A stretch of DNA of 64,000 bases from Myoxocephalus aenaeus (taxonomy: Eukaryota; Chordata; Actinopteri; Perciformes; Cottidae), in assembly GCA_038501785.1 (NCBI GenBank), contig JBAMJR010000189.1, positions 3,646,001-3,710,000 of the forward strand, written 5' to 3'. The number at the start of each line of letters is the position of its first letter. Positions within the stretch are counted from its first letter, which is position 1. Position numbers and translations under genes: made by a program. Under the pieces are notes generated by a model. The model saw only the letters and a list, made by a program, of their open reading frames with translations, did no database searches and was not told the DNA's origin. Positions 1 to 11,084 of this stretch are shown piece by piece.

Positions 1-849
1 GGCAAAATAAGGAAGATTTCTGCCAAACAAATGCGTAGGGTTAAGAGAGCAGCCACTAAAATGCCATTGAATAGCAGCAAACAGGTGTTTGAAGCCGCTG
101 GTGCCTCTAGAGTCTCACGAACTTCAAGATGTAGGATGCTCAAGAGGTTTGCAAGTGTCCTTAAACCTGTTATTCGGCCACCCCTAAACCAAGCTCATAA
201 GCAAAAAAGGTTGCAGTGGGCTCAGGACTACATGAAGACTAACTTTCAAACTGTTTTGTTTACGGATGAGTGCCGTGCAACCCTTGATGGTCCTGATGGA
301 TGGAGTAGTGGATGGTTGGTGAATGGCCACCATGTCCCAACAAGGCTGAGACGTCAACAAGGAGGTGGCGGAGTCATGTTTTGGGCCGGAATCATGGGGA
401 GAGAGCTGGTAGGCCCCTTCAGGGTCCCTGACGGTGTGAAAATGACCTCGGCAAAGTATGTAGAGTTTCTGACTGACCACTTTCTTCTGTGGTACAAAAA
501 GAAGAACCGTGCCTTCCGTAGCAAAATCATATTCATGCATGACAATGGACCATGTCGTGCTGCAAAGAATACCTCTGGGGCATTGGCTGCTATGGGCATA
601 AAAGGAGAGAAACTCATGGTGTGGCCCCCATCTTCCCCTGACCTTAACCCTATTGAGAACCTTTGGAGCATCATCAAGCAAAAGATCTATGTGGGTGGAA
701 GGCAGTTCACATCCAAGCAGGTGCTCTGGGAGGCTATTATGGCATCCTGCAAAGACATTAAAGCAGAAACTATCAAAGAACTCACAAGTTGGATGGATGC
801 AAGAATTGTGAAGTTGATATCAAAGAAGGGGTCCTATGTTAACATGTAA
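1..849 (+). CDS. Tc1-like DD37E transposase, 5' end outside window
   Basis: Transposase of a Tc1/mariner-superfamily DNA transposon, a nuclear enzyme that cuts and pastes the element into TA sites. The frame is open from base 1 to the TAA ending at 849, so the N-terminal helix-turn-helix half lies left of the window; the first in-window Met is at 31. Counting from that Met, the catalytic triad is D79 (in FTDECRATLDG), D171 (in FMHDNGPCRAAKN) and E209 (in SPDLNPIENLW). There are 37 residues between D171 and E209, so this is DD37E rather than the commoner DD34E. The WPPSSPDLNPIENLW block is diagnostic of Tc1-like enzymes. No stop or frameshift occurs in 282 codons, which points to a young copy. 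The DD37E spacing suggests the TRT-type lineage known from fish, but that name is from memory. A host gene is unlikely. Confidence 0.9.
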   Translation, partial: GKIRKISAKQMRRVKRAATKMPLNSSKQVFEAAGASRVSRTSRCRMLKRFASVLKPVIRPPLNQAHKQKRLQWAQDYMKTNFQTVLFTDECRATLDGPDGWSSGWLVNGHHVPTRLRRQQGGGGVMFWAGIMGRELVGPFRVPDGVKMTSAKYVEFLTDHFLLWYKKKNRAFRSKIIFMHDNGPCRAAKNTSGALAAMGIKGEKLMVWPPSSPDLNPIENLWSIIKQKIYVGGRQFTSKQVLWEAIMASCKDIKAETIKELTSWMDARIVKLISKKGSYVNM

Positions 850-991
850 CTTGACCTGTTAAGATGTTTTTGATTCAAACCTTTCTTGATTTCAGTAAAT
901 ATGACCTCCTAATGCTGCAAATTCAACAAATGACAATTTTTTGTTCTTTACAACCTATAAAATATCTTGAAACTCTGAAATTCTGAAATTC

Positions 992-1188
992 TGCATAATA
1001 ATTTGGAACACTGCATTTTGAGTTTTTTATGTTTGAAAAAAATACTGTTATCATTAGGAGGTTTGTTCAATAGAATTTGACTTATACTCTAACAGTTGAT
1101 GACTTGAAAATGATACTGACTGACTGTGCATTACTATTTAGGAAAATCTGAGCAAAGTGTAATTTGCATAATAATGTGGAACGCGGTG
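992..1188 (+). repeat. IR/DR-type right terminus of the Tc1-like element
   Basis: TGCATAATAAT followed by TGGAAC occurs at 992-1009 and again at 1165-1182 with one mismatch in the 18-bp core. The outer copy runs to the element tip at 1188 (…GCGGTG then TA). Paired direct repeats inside one terminal region are the IR/DR arrangement of Sleeping Beauty-like transposons, where they are transposase-binding sites. Binding is inferred. Confidence 0.65.
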
Positions 1189-1190
1189 TA

Positions 1191-1510
1191 AAGGTGTGCT
1201 ACTCTGCTGCTGTCAGTTGTCATTTCAACGTGGAAATGAATGCGACCCTCCTCCACCCCAGTCACCTCCAGGCAGCAGGCAGTCAACTCCTCACTCAGCA
1301 CTGGAGGACAGCAACACCCTTCTTCACCACCACCACCAGTGTCTGGACTCCAGGGGGGATTCTGCCGGGTCAGAACTCAGCGTCACTGCCCCTTGTTTAT
1401 CCTGGTTCAGGATAGAGTCCGATCGCCAAAGACTTTGCACTATTCATTGTTATACCAACGGAATAAAATTATTGTGAATTCGGAACAAGTCTCTCCTGAT
1501 TGAAATGCTT
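1191..1510 (+). other. Possible degraded LTR-like fragment
   Basis: A cytosine-rich stretch (about 1230-1400, with CACCACCACCACC) is followed by a polyadenylation-type signal AATAAA at about 1461 and a CTCTCCTGATTG end. This order resembles the 3' half of teleost LTR sequences, but no matching second LTR, target duplication or coding region was found. Short overlapping open frames here are not convincing genes. Confidence 0.2.
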
Positions 1511-4092
1511 ACACTGAGGATTCAAAGCAAAATAAAAAGTGCACATCTGATCCACTCATTTTGAGGATCAAACGGATTTACTGAGTATTTCATGGCTCAA
1601 TTTGGAGCAACAGAGTCTTAGAAGTGTTCTGTCAGCAGTTATCACAGTGTTGAGTAACGCAGCGGCAAATCCTCACATCTTTGCCTAATCTACAAGCTCC
1701 TTTCCCTCTGTTTACTCTGATGCAGTATCCAATTTGATCTCTATTTAAGGCATACATGTGGAGTAAGAGACAGAGAGGCAAAAATGTATTGAAATGAGCT
1801 TTCAAACTTCAAAATCAAAACCTCAAAATCAAAAGCATAGGCGATTCTCTCTACGGCTCAAAGATAAAAAGCGACACAATGTAGCTTTAAGGATGTCATA
1901 GTAAAGGAATACTAAAACAAATGTGCAGCGCTCACCGCAGAATAGAGCCCCAGCGCCTCATCATATAAACACATCAGTTATGCCGGTTGCTTGCCATCAC
2001 CTGTGATTGGCTCGTCAATAGTGCAGCATTGCAATGTTGCTGTTGTAGACAACATTGTAAAATCCTCTTGCTTCCCTAAAGTCGCCAGTGTGGTAACATG
2101 TTGCCTTCCCTGTGAGTTATACCAGCAACGGACATATCATTGACACAAAAAACTGAACATATTTGTATAATCGGTGTGCAGGCTACCATACAAGCAACAC
2201 GACAAATATCATAAACAAAAATATTTGACTAGGAAAAGAACAGGATCTGATGGCTTTTCGCAGGTGAGGAAAGTCAAGCTGTAAAGTACCCCTCCGCCAT
2301 CTAGTGGATCTTCTTTTTGTTGTGTTGAACAGTTTGTTCCAAATTGACCGGTGAAACAAGTTATTGTTATTACATTGTAAATACCACTGGGTATTTTGCA
2401 CTGCGTGTATTCCCCCCTAAATATGGCAGTTATACCACACTTGATATCATGTATTCTTCTTAGAAGAATTTAATGTAAAATGACAGTTGTCAGGGAATAC
2501 ATCCAATGATCTGCGGATCTATAAGAATCAAGACTTGATGGTCTAACAATGACAAATAGTGACAAATAGTGACAAATGACAAATAGTTTTTCAATTGTCA
2601 CTTTAAAATCTAAACCCTGATGCAAAAATAAGATGTGGGGGTCAACATATATGTGTACATGAACTCTACTTTTAAACAACCTGAGTTTCATGGAATGCTG
2701 TGGACGTGGTGTGGCGGCCATTTCACCTAGTTCGCAATCATACATCAAGCTGTTGTAACTCAACTGTCAAAACTGTCCCAAAGTTGACATGCTTGATGAG
2801 AGTTAGAGCTTGAAGACTTCTGCATGCCAATATTAACTCACAGTCATAGTGCCGCCTACTGGGAAACCATGGCCATACGCAGGGTTTCAGAAATAGAGAG
2901 GTCTAAACACTGAGCACACTAGGGGGGTTCAGGGTGAGCCCTTCTGCAACATGAGGTTTCCTTTCTCTAAACATCTATTTTAAAATGTTTGGAGAGCTAA
3001 AATTAGCAAATAATAGTTTTAAAGCCATGTCACTCGGCATTAGTATAAATAACCTGAAAAGCAGAAACAGTGAGATTCAGGTTGCATGTTGCAATGAATG
3101 ATCTAAACTACATTCTGAAAAGTCAGAAGAGGCCAAAACAGTTCACAAAACATCTGCAAATGAAACCTTCTGTCTAACAGCAAATTTACCCCACTTTTTC
3201 TTTCAACCTCTACTCACTGCCCGCCCTTTCTCAAGTTCTCAAGTGAGCTGTCCAGTGGGGAATCTGCAGCATTATACATACACTGCAAAAACTTAAACAG
3301 CAACAGGGGAAAGAGAAAAATATATATATATTTTTGTTTACATTATTTGTATCTGTCCTACAGGAGGACAGGCATTCAGAGCTAATGAGGCCAACGCTTT
3401 GAAGTCATGGAGTCAAGTCAATTAAGTACCACAATTAAACATGTTTTGCCATTTGCGAATGCCTTCTAATTTTACCCAGTAATATGAGCCCCGTCTTATC
3501 TAAGTTTTCATTAGGATTTGAATATAATTAAGTTTCCTCCACACCCATATCTAGGAGAAGGTCAGGCTCAACTGCATAGCAGTCCCCCAGGAGCTTGTAG
3601 GGTTGATGTAGAATACAGAGGACTTTAATAATCCATGAGAATATACAACATATACTTGTTGTGAAGTGGAGTGGAATGGATGCATTGCGTTTTCTGCCGC
3701 TGCAAGCCAGGGAAGTGTGAATGGTGTTGGCAAAAGGGAGCTTTGCTGTGCCAGCCAGACTTGACCCCTCTCCTTGGCACTGTCGGTGCCCGCCGTCCTG
3801 CCCCGTGCCATGCTGATATGCTATCTGCTCAAACAGATGCCAGCTCTGGCCTTCCAGCGCCACTCTCCGGTCCTCCACTTTACCAGTAGCTGCCTGCTGA
3901 TGTTTTGACCGCCCGAGCACTCTCTATCACTCTTGTCTCCTTGAGTAAGCACAGCGGAGAGATAACCGAGACCTACACTGACCTCTCTGTTAAAAGGAAG
4001 CTGCTTACCGGTGAAAGGTCTGCGTGAGTCTGGGACAAACATGACATGAAGACATTGAGAAAGCACAAACATGCTGTAAATGTTTGGCCTAC
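1511..4092. other. Intron downstream of the SorCS exon, no gene seen
   Basis: Mostly unique-looking AT-rich sequence. About 2545-2590 holds short GACAAATAGT tandem units. Around 2918-2945 is a CTAGGGGGGTTC motif that resembles a second site near 58886, perhaps a shared old transposon. 3670-3960 is GC-richer but shows no splice-bounded coding frame. I looked here for the next SorCS exon (expected to continue the SLWRS block) and did not find it. Confidence 0.4.
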
Positions 4093-4160
4093 CTCCACAG
4101 TGAGCTCTCCAGCACCTTGGTTGAGTCAGCATGGTAGTACTTGGTCAGGATCAGGATGAC
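4093..4160 (-). CDS. sorcs2: SorCS-family (SORCS2-like) VPS10-domain exon, 68 bp
   Basis: One internal exon of a VPS10-domain sorting receptor, a type I membrane protein that traffics neurotrophin receptors and other cargo between Golgi, endosomes and the surface. Read on the minus strand, a pyrimidine-rich acceptor (TCTCTCTCCACCTTGTGTTATAG) precedes codons for VILILTKYYHADSTKVLESSLWR, and the donor GAG|GTAGGC follows. The exon starts in phase 0 and ends with AG of the next codon. The peptide matches the first beta-strands of the ten-bladed propeller near the N-terminus of mature SorCS proteins; from memory the KYYHAD…KVLESSLWRS wording is closest to SORCS2 rather than SORCS1/3. It is probably exon 2, after a very long first intron. 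No other exon of the gene is recognisable in the window. Confidence 0.78.
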
Positions 4161-7100
4161 CTATAACACAAGGTGGAGAGAGACACATTTAAGCTACTAC
4201 TGAAGAAAATGACTGGTTAGTGCAGTGGTTCACAAAGTAGAAGCCGGGTCCTCCAAGGAGGGTGTAGTGAAAATAAAGTTGAATGATTGTGGTTTGTGTG
4301 GGAACAATAAACAAACATGAGTGCCCTGATGCTAGCATAGCTATGGTGCTAACCTGAAGCTAAACCATTCACCGTGGCTTATTTTCCTACTACTCTCTTA
4401 ATATTGTTAAAGATTGATGTTATGTTACATCTGTCAATGCAAGGATGGGCATGGTGGAACATGTTTGGGGGTGACTGGGTTAGGGAATGAAATCAAGGCC
4501 CTATCTAAGCTTTTCAAATTACTCATAAATCAAAGCAGACACCAACGACCACTAAAACAATTTTATTAATCTAGATATGTTTCCATTATAACTCATACAA
4601 CTGTTCAATAAAAGCTTTGTATTTTAGTTTCACTTAATATTTAGAGGTATGTTTTTTTTCCATGTATGAACTTATCTAATTGTGAAAGCTTTACATTTAA
4701 ATTATTCACATTTCTCATTGATCTTGTGGTCTCTAATGCTAAATGACAGTACCAACTGCTATCACGTTGGCTAAATTTAACATAAAAATGTAATTTAAAT
4801 GATTCTTGAACTGGTAAATTACACGTCATTAATCGCTCTACAATTTTTCAATGTAGTGGTCTGGAGTCTTTTAAGGGTAAGTTTGTAAATGGTCACTCCA
4901 AGCATCGGAGAGCAAATTGGAGTGTTTGTAAATGTGTTACGCTGTTGTAATGTACCACTCAGTTATTAGCAGGACCACAGTGTCGGAGCAGCAAAGCTTA
5001 TACTCTGGGCTCTATTTATGAGGAGTTGAGCAGCAGAGTACTAAGAGCAGTGTGTCAAAGTTCCTTGCTATTTAAGAAAAAGAAGCTAACTATGTGACAT
5101 TTTCAAGAACTGCTGTAATGTGAGTTACACGTTTTCCAACCTATTTTCATAGGAATATTGTTACACACTTATTTTAGGGATGAGCATCAGATTGGATTTA
5201 TGAAGAAACCCTTTGGTTGCGTCCAACATTTCATTCTCATATGCTATTTTTTTAAATTGTGTGCATAGATCCATTTTTTTGTATATATAATGGAGAAAAA
5301 ACTGTAATACAGCATTTTTTCCAAAAAGATCACCACAGCCGACATGATTCATGTATGGTCCAGGACACACACGGGTGTCAACTGGATCAGAGAATATTAT
5401 CTTTCATACTTCTGAGCGCTCCTTTGACAGCTGGGTCTGCTGGGATTTGCATAGCCAGTGGGTCAGGCAGCACGGGAAAAACACCCAGGCCTTCTTTTGG
5501 CAGATGGGATATGAGAGGCCAAGGAGGTCCTGTTGCCCACAGCAGGCCGTGTCGAAGGTGGCTGCTCCCACGGAATCAAACTGCAAAGCCTGTGCAGTAG
5601 GTACACTCCTGATACATCTTAATGTGGAAAGAAAGCATGGCCTGTATCACCATATTCTCTGGGGGGAATATACATGATTATGACTTATTTTTACGCTGCA
5701 TCTTTCCTTGAATTTATGGTGACTTGTAGAATAAGTGCATGAACATTTTACAGTCTCATGGCCTCTAAAAAAAATGAAAGACAGCTATTCAAGAGGTAAA
5801 TATTTGCTTGATTGTCAGATAGAATGAAAGCTGTGATGTCTGACTTCATACGATATTGGGCTGTAGGCCCAAACATTTTCTGAAATATGTTTTCATCCTG
5901 TCAGAACATTGAGCCTCATCAAATCTAGCATATAGGAGTGCCCACGGCTTTCACATTGCCCCCTTGTGTCAGAGAGAGACCAAACAGCCTGTAGCGTCAG
6001 TTAGTATTCAAAAAGAAAACCTCAAGACCTTCCGCTGAGGTGGTGCTGGATTTGAACTGTATCTCAAAAGAGTTTTCTTACGCACAAGACTCGGTTAAAG
6101 CAGAGACCCAAAGCTGGGGACATACAGAATGAGCTTGAGAGCTCTAGACCAATTTCTACAACACAGACTGCCATCAAAGCCACTCAATGGAGTCTCGAGG
6201 CGCTTCGCTCAAAGATACTAAAACTCAGGAGTTCCAACCCTGGTGGAGCAAGGCTTTCTAATGATGTATAGAGAGTCCTGAAAACCGGAACAGAGAGTAT
6301 TTTTGGAGCAGCAGCCTGCTTACCAAAACTGATGGCAACCTTGGTAACATCTCTAAGAGATGCAGCTACAGCAAACAGCCTGATTTTTCTCTGCCTCTTA
6401 CTGTCATAAAACTCTTTCTTTGCTGATGAAGAATTAGACAGTGTCCATATCTGAACGAGCCACAGTTTGGGGCTCTCTGAGTCATGCAGCATGTAGAAAG
6501 TGTTCCCCAAGTGGTCGTTGGCCTGCTATGACTAAACTGGTGTCTCTGGAAACAGGCTGTCCGCCTCTGCACAGCTGTCCTTCTCCTAATGAGATGCTGG
6601 TGCAAAGCTTGACACTATACAGTACAGGCAGTAACATCACTGGTCCCTTGACTTAAGGATTAGATCTACCATGCTGAACACTACGTGTGCCTCCCAAACC
6701 TAATCTTGTTTTAAAGACCCAGAGAAATTAAAAATAGATTTTCCCTGTTTTAATCCATCTGTATTAATGGTTCAATTAGGTTTTGTTATATGGCAAATAC
6801 AAGAATCCCCATCAAATCCCTGTCTTTTCTCTTCTGTAAAACAGGTTAAAATGTTTCATAACTCATCCTGCACTCAAGGACGTTTACAAAAGTGCATCCA
6901 ATCAAATGAGACTTTGGGGACTCGCCATCAGTCATATAAAATTGCACTTCACCGTTTGTGGATCATATTAGATAACCGAGCAATATGGAGACAAGAAGAA
7001 ATATCAGTGTATTTATTTTCAAAACAGTGTGGCTGAAGTTTAATTAATTCAAGGGAAACTTTGCAGATTTTCAACTGGCTCTGTGTCACTACAACGCAGG

Positions 7101-7204
7101 CATTACATGCAGGTGAGCTGCAGAGCTCCCAAACTCCTCCGGTAGTTTTGCGTCATTGGGCGGATGTTCATCTCCATGTCCTTCACCAGCTGGTTGCTGC
7201 TGAA
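4161..7204. other. Intronic spacer, no gene seen
   Basis: AT-rich sequence without recognisable mobile-element ends, tandem arrays or splice-bounded coding frames. The short open frames around 5259-5677 and 6184-6656 have no recognisable protein similarity and look like chance. Confidence 0.4.
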
Positions 7205-7207
7205 CAG

Positions 7208-7709
7208 GGCCCTATTCTTCGTAGCTGGCTTACTGAGTTAGCCGGCTAATTTTCAGGATAAGATGATGTAGGTCAGGCTTTTCGGTTCCTCGAAGCAAGT
7301 TTAGAAAAATCACCATAGCAACACATCCAAAAATTGAAACCTGCTCGGACGCAGGCTTACTGAAATTCACTGGATAAATTGGCCACTCCCACCGGACAAA
7401 AAAGGCAGCTCCCTTCCTCATTGATGAAGGAGCGATATTAGTTATATTAGTTTTATAGGGAGAGAGTTTATTTGCCATTGTACTGTTAGAAGATCGTGGT
7501 GTCAGTGCTCGATTATTATCCCTTTTGAAGAGGAGCGGGCACGCGCATTTATCCAGATGACTAACGTCTGGTTAGAATGAACGAGACCGTTTCAGCACGG
7601 ATCTTCCGTGGAGAAACCGAGTTAGCCTGATGTCAATCATCTCGCTAATTTAAGCTGGATAATAGGATATTTGCTCGACTTTGTTGAACCACGTACGAAG
7701 ATTAGGGCC
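7208..7709 (+). mobile_element. PIF/Harbinger MITE, complete, CAG target duplication
   Basis: A 502-bp non-autonomous DNA transposon. The termini are imperfect inverted repeats: GGCCCTATTCTTCGTA at the left and its near-complement TACGAAGATTAGGGCC at the right. CAG flanks both ends (7205-7207 and 7710-7712), the 3-bp target duplication used by several Harbinger elements. The copy at 57070-58401 shares both arms and still carries a transposase remnant, which assigns the family. Here the central part is deleted, joining the two arms at about 7453 within GAGTTT. It has no coding capacity. Confidence 0.85.
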
Positions 7710-7712
7710 CAG

Positions 7713-9846
7713 GTAGTGCACAGTTTAATTGATACATTTGAGCCACTGTACACAAACATTGATTAGTGACGTTTTAGAGCAAATTGGGATTAGACTCAGC
7801 AACTAAAACTGATTTAAATGATCTATTACTCTGCCTGTTATTTTCTTGAGTAATCAATGAATCATTTGGTGTTTAAACTGTCAGAACGTTGTGAAAGATA
7901 TTCATCATAATGGTGTAAAAGTGCTTCCTTGTGTTAAAGTGAGCTTCACCTACAAATAGTAAACATGAATGGAAATGTTTTCGCCATTATCATATTGTTC
8001 TGTGCAGATAACACATTGTTTATGTGTGTAAATATCTGTTCAAGTGTGGAGTTGTGAAATGGGAGAATATCTTGTCCCGCCTCCCCCATATTCCTCTTAG
8101 GTCTGAATGTTGTGTGTGGGTGATCTGGTGGAAGAAAGGAGAACATTAATCATGTATTCTTTATGTGTTTTATATATATATAGTTAATATTTGACTGGAA
8201 CATTTTCTTAATGCTAATTTTTAAGCTTGATTAAGCATGATATGCCTAGTATGAAGTCATTTCTCAGTCCAATCAATCCATCTATGGTGAAAGTAGAGTG
8301 ACAGATAACACTTCTACTCAAAAAGCTGTAATGCAACATTTTATTTGAGACATGTATTTACTATTTATTCATATATTACACTATGTGTGTGAATCTAAGA
8401 CTCTGGTAAACCCATTTCAAACACCAAAACAATTTGTCTACATGGGTAAAGGAATGATTTCAGAAGAGATTTAAAGAATTCAACTTTTCATCTTTTGGAC
8501 CAAATTATGTCTTTCCACAGTGCTCAAAGACAAATGGGCGCTTTAGTGTAGAGCGTGCTGAGATTTGTTTTGCAGTCCCAGTGCTAGGTTAGAAAAGCAG
8601 CTCCACATAAAGATGTCATCCTCTACAGCCTCGAACAGCTTGCATCCTTCCTCTGACACAAAATACATATAGCCTGCTGGTTACAAGTAAACCCTGTCTA
8701 CAATATAAATCTATAATTATAGGTCTCTAAATGCGTTACACATCAAATGCCATCCTCAGTTTTGTGCATGAAAAAGAGAAGGGTAAATAAACTGTGCTCT
8801 AAAAGTCATCAGTTCATCAGCCCTAGAATGAGGTATTCATCACTCATCCAAATGCTGATGTCAATCAAATATTCTGCCTCTCTATTCCCACGTTGAGTCT
8901 TCAAGGCCTAAGTTCTGCTCAATCGTAAAATAATGTTTCTTTGGGGATAAATCGGAGAGGGCAAGGATGTATCCGGCCTTAAATCACTACTGGCAGTTGT
9001 TTATTTGGCAGGATCAAACCTAGCCACATTGACAAAACTGCTGAACAGCACAGAAGCCACATTCCTCTATCGCCTCTCGTGTACAGAGCAGTATGTTAGG
9101 ACTACAACTTGGCAGCTTCTACCTACGGCTCATTGGACTAAAGGGCAAAATTGGCACAGAGTATCCAATCAAAGAGTAAACAACAAAAAAACTCTACGTG
9201 TCAAGCTAAAGTAGAAACAGTCTGGGAGCTAATTTATTTGCATGAACAATGACAGAAAAAAAGTCTCTGCATTCTATGTTGATTCAGATAACAAATTGTA
9301 AGAAAGTCTGTGATGAACTTGCTGACGCAATCAAACTGTTGTAGAGGAAGTATTCCTTTATTGTCGCCTCCTTGTAATACCTCGACCACATGATCAGCCA
9401 CGTTGGGTTCCTTGTTTGTAAGCTAGTGGACAATGGGCCTAATGGTTTTTATTGGGGAAAAATCAACAGGGTGGTCAGGACCCACAGATGACTTCATACA
9501 AGAACTACAAGAGACCCCTTTGAGAGTCAAGCTCATAGCTGAGCTTCTCATGAACTCCAGCTTAACAACTGCTGTTTGTTCCATAGACATTCCCATCGAC
9601 TGCATGCTATAAATCAGCCATTGAATAGACAGAGGGAGAAAGCTTTAAGAAAAAAGAGACTGGGAGAAAAAAAAGACTCTCGAGAAAGAATGCACTCATT
9701 CATTTTTAAAGCGAAAACGGTGAAATACATGTATTTGTATGTGATACCCCATCCTTATCCCTCCCGGGGCTGCACATTCACCAGAGACAGACCACACACA
9801 TCAACAATTAATCAGTGTGTAATAAAAGGGAGGAACTAATTAGCAT
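7713..9846. other. Intronic spacer, no gene seen
   Basis: AT-rich unique-looking sequence with only short low-complexity runs (TATATATATA near 8175). No element ends or exon-like frames were recognised. Confidence 0.4.
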
Positions 9847-10184
9847 ACATAGCATCGCTCTTTTGTGCTTATAATAGCTGCTGTATACTAGAAAGCCATC
9901 ATGAAGGACTGCGTAACATGATATAAACCCTCAGGTTTAGTTTTTAGACTGCACCCTTTAGAAGCAGATAAGAAATATCAACATTTTGCTCTGAGTACAA
10001 AATATGAATATTCTGTGTGACCATCAACTGACGAGAGGATGCAGGGTCACATCAGGACCAATCACCAACACAGAGCCGTGTGCACAAGAGGGCCGCCAAA
10101 AGGCCGGCAGTGGACTTTAGTCTCGGTCTGCTTTGGAATCAAACTCTCCTCGTTTTGGAATGTATTTAAGAATGCTGGTGTTGG

Positions 10185-10185
<1 letters not shown>
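9847..10185 (+). repeat. 339-bp direct duplication, copy 1
   Basis: Reading both copies base by base, 9847-10185 is identical to 44859-45197, a constant offset of 35012 with no indel. The right edge lies in a (TG)n tract; the left edge (ACATAGCATCGC) shows no terminal repeat. The shared open frame starting at 10039 reads into the TG repeat as a Cys-Val run and is not a gene. It may be a recent duplication or an assembly artefact. Confidence 0.9.

Positions 10186-10267
<82 letters not shown>
10186..10267 (+). repeat. (TG)n microsatellite, about 41 units
   Basis: Uninterrupted TG dinucleotides directly after the duplicated segment, followed by a short GAGA-rich run to about 10300. The tract is 82 bp here and 176 bp at the second copy. 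Confidence 0.97.
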
Positions 10268-10268
<1 letters not shown>

Positions 10269-10519
10269 CAGGGAGAGAGAAAGAGAGAGAAAGAAAAAAA
10301 GATCTCCCTCTCTCTCAATTCAATCATTTAATTTGGCTTGAATGTAAGGCTTAGCGGGCTACCTGCCATGCTTGTAATGATCATTTTGGGGGAGTGGCTT
10401 TGGAGGGCCTGAAGGGATGGGTTGTGTTGCCAACTTGCCATTATTTTTGCTAGAATATTTTGAGCTATTTGTGCTGTTGCGTCTCTCAAAACAAAATACA
10501 GATCTAAGCTCAACATTGA

Positions 10520-11084
10520 GCATGAATTGAGAGCGGCCGTATCAAGGCTGCAACCAACCCCGTTTTAAAAAGATTTTTATAAAGAAGCTCATTGCAGCCA
10601 CTAATACTTATTAAACGTGATGGCTCACATATCTGCACTAATTCTGTTTTGTTCGGCACAGGTTGCACATTATTGTTGTTTTGAAAAGATATGCAGTGTA
10701 AAACTCAGTAAAACTCTTTGTTGCCAAATATTTGAACTTATTTTGTTTAGTTTTTCACAGTTTTCACTTTATTGTTATCATCTTGAAAAGATATTCAATG
10801 CAAAAGCTATTTTTGTTGCCAAATATTAGTTATTTTAGAACTTTCGTCTAACAAAGTGATTGCACATTGTATTTGTTTTTGCCTGATGGAGCAATCTGGT
10901 TTACTTGAAAGTGATTGCAATTTTCTTTATTCTAATATTTGAAAAAGCACAGATGGAGGAGTCACAAAATGTTGTTATTGAAATAAAAATTCAGAATGAA
11001 CCATTTTGTTACAATTTTGTTGGGGCGGTCGGGCACGAACATTTTTTTTCCTCCAAAGTGGGGCGTGAAGTTTGAGAACCACTG
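10520..11084 (-). mobile_element. hAT-type element remnant, one end recognised
   Basis: On the minus strand the terminus reads CAGTGGTTCTCAAACTTC starting at 11084, the classic hAT-type opening (CAGTGGTTCTCAAA…). Inside are two diverged tandem blocks, 10660-10750 and 10755-10840, sharing CTTTATTGTT, TTGAAAAGATAT and TTGTTGCCAAATATT. The other terminus and the 8-bp target duplication were not found, so the left limit is approximate. Confidence 0.5.

Larger units (their letters stand above)
1..1188 (+). mobile_element. Tc1-like transposon, 3' portion including right terminus
   Basis: The element enters from the left edge and ends at 1188, followed by TA at 1189-1190, the target dinucleotide of Tc1/mariner elements. 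The 3' untranslated part (850-1188) is AT-rich. It holds two related direct repeats, one at the tip and one 173 bp inside. The left terminus, and so the matching target-site TA, lies outside the window. Confidence 0.8.

Noticed and set aside
10039..10354. Open frames containing long Cys-Val or Thr-His runs, also at 37115, 45051 and 46948
   Set aside because: They are translations of (TG)n/(CA)n microsatellites. The identical start at 10039 and 45051 only reflects the 339-bp duplication.
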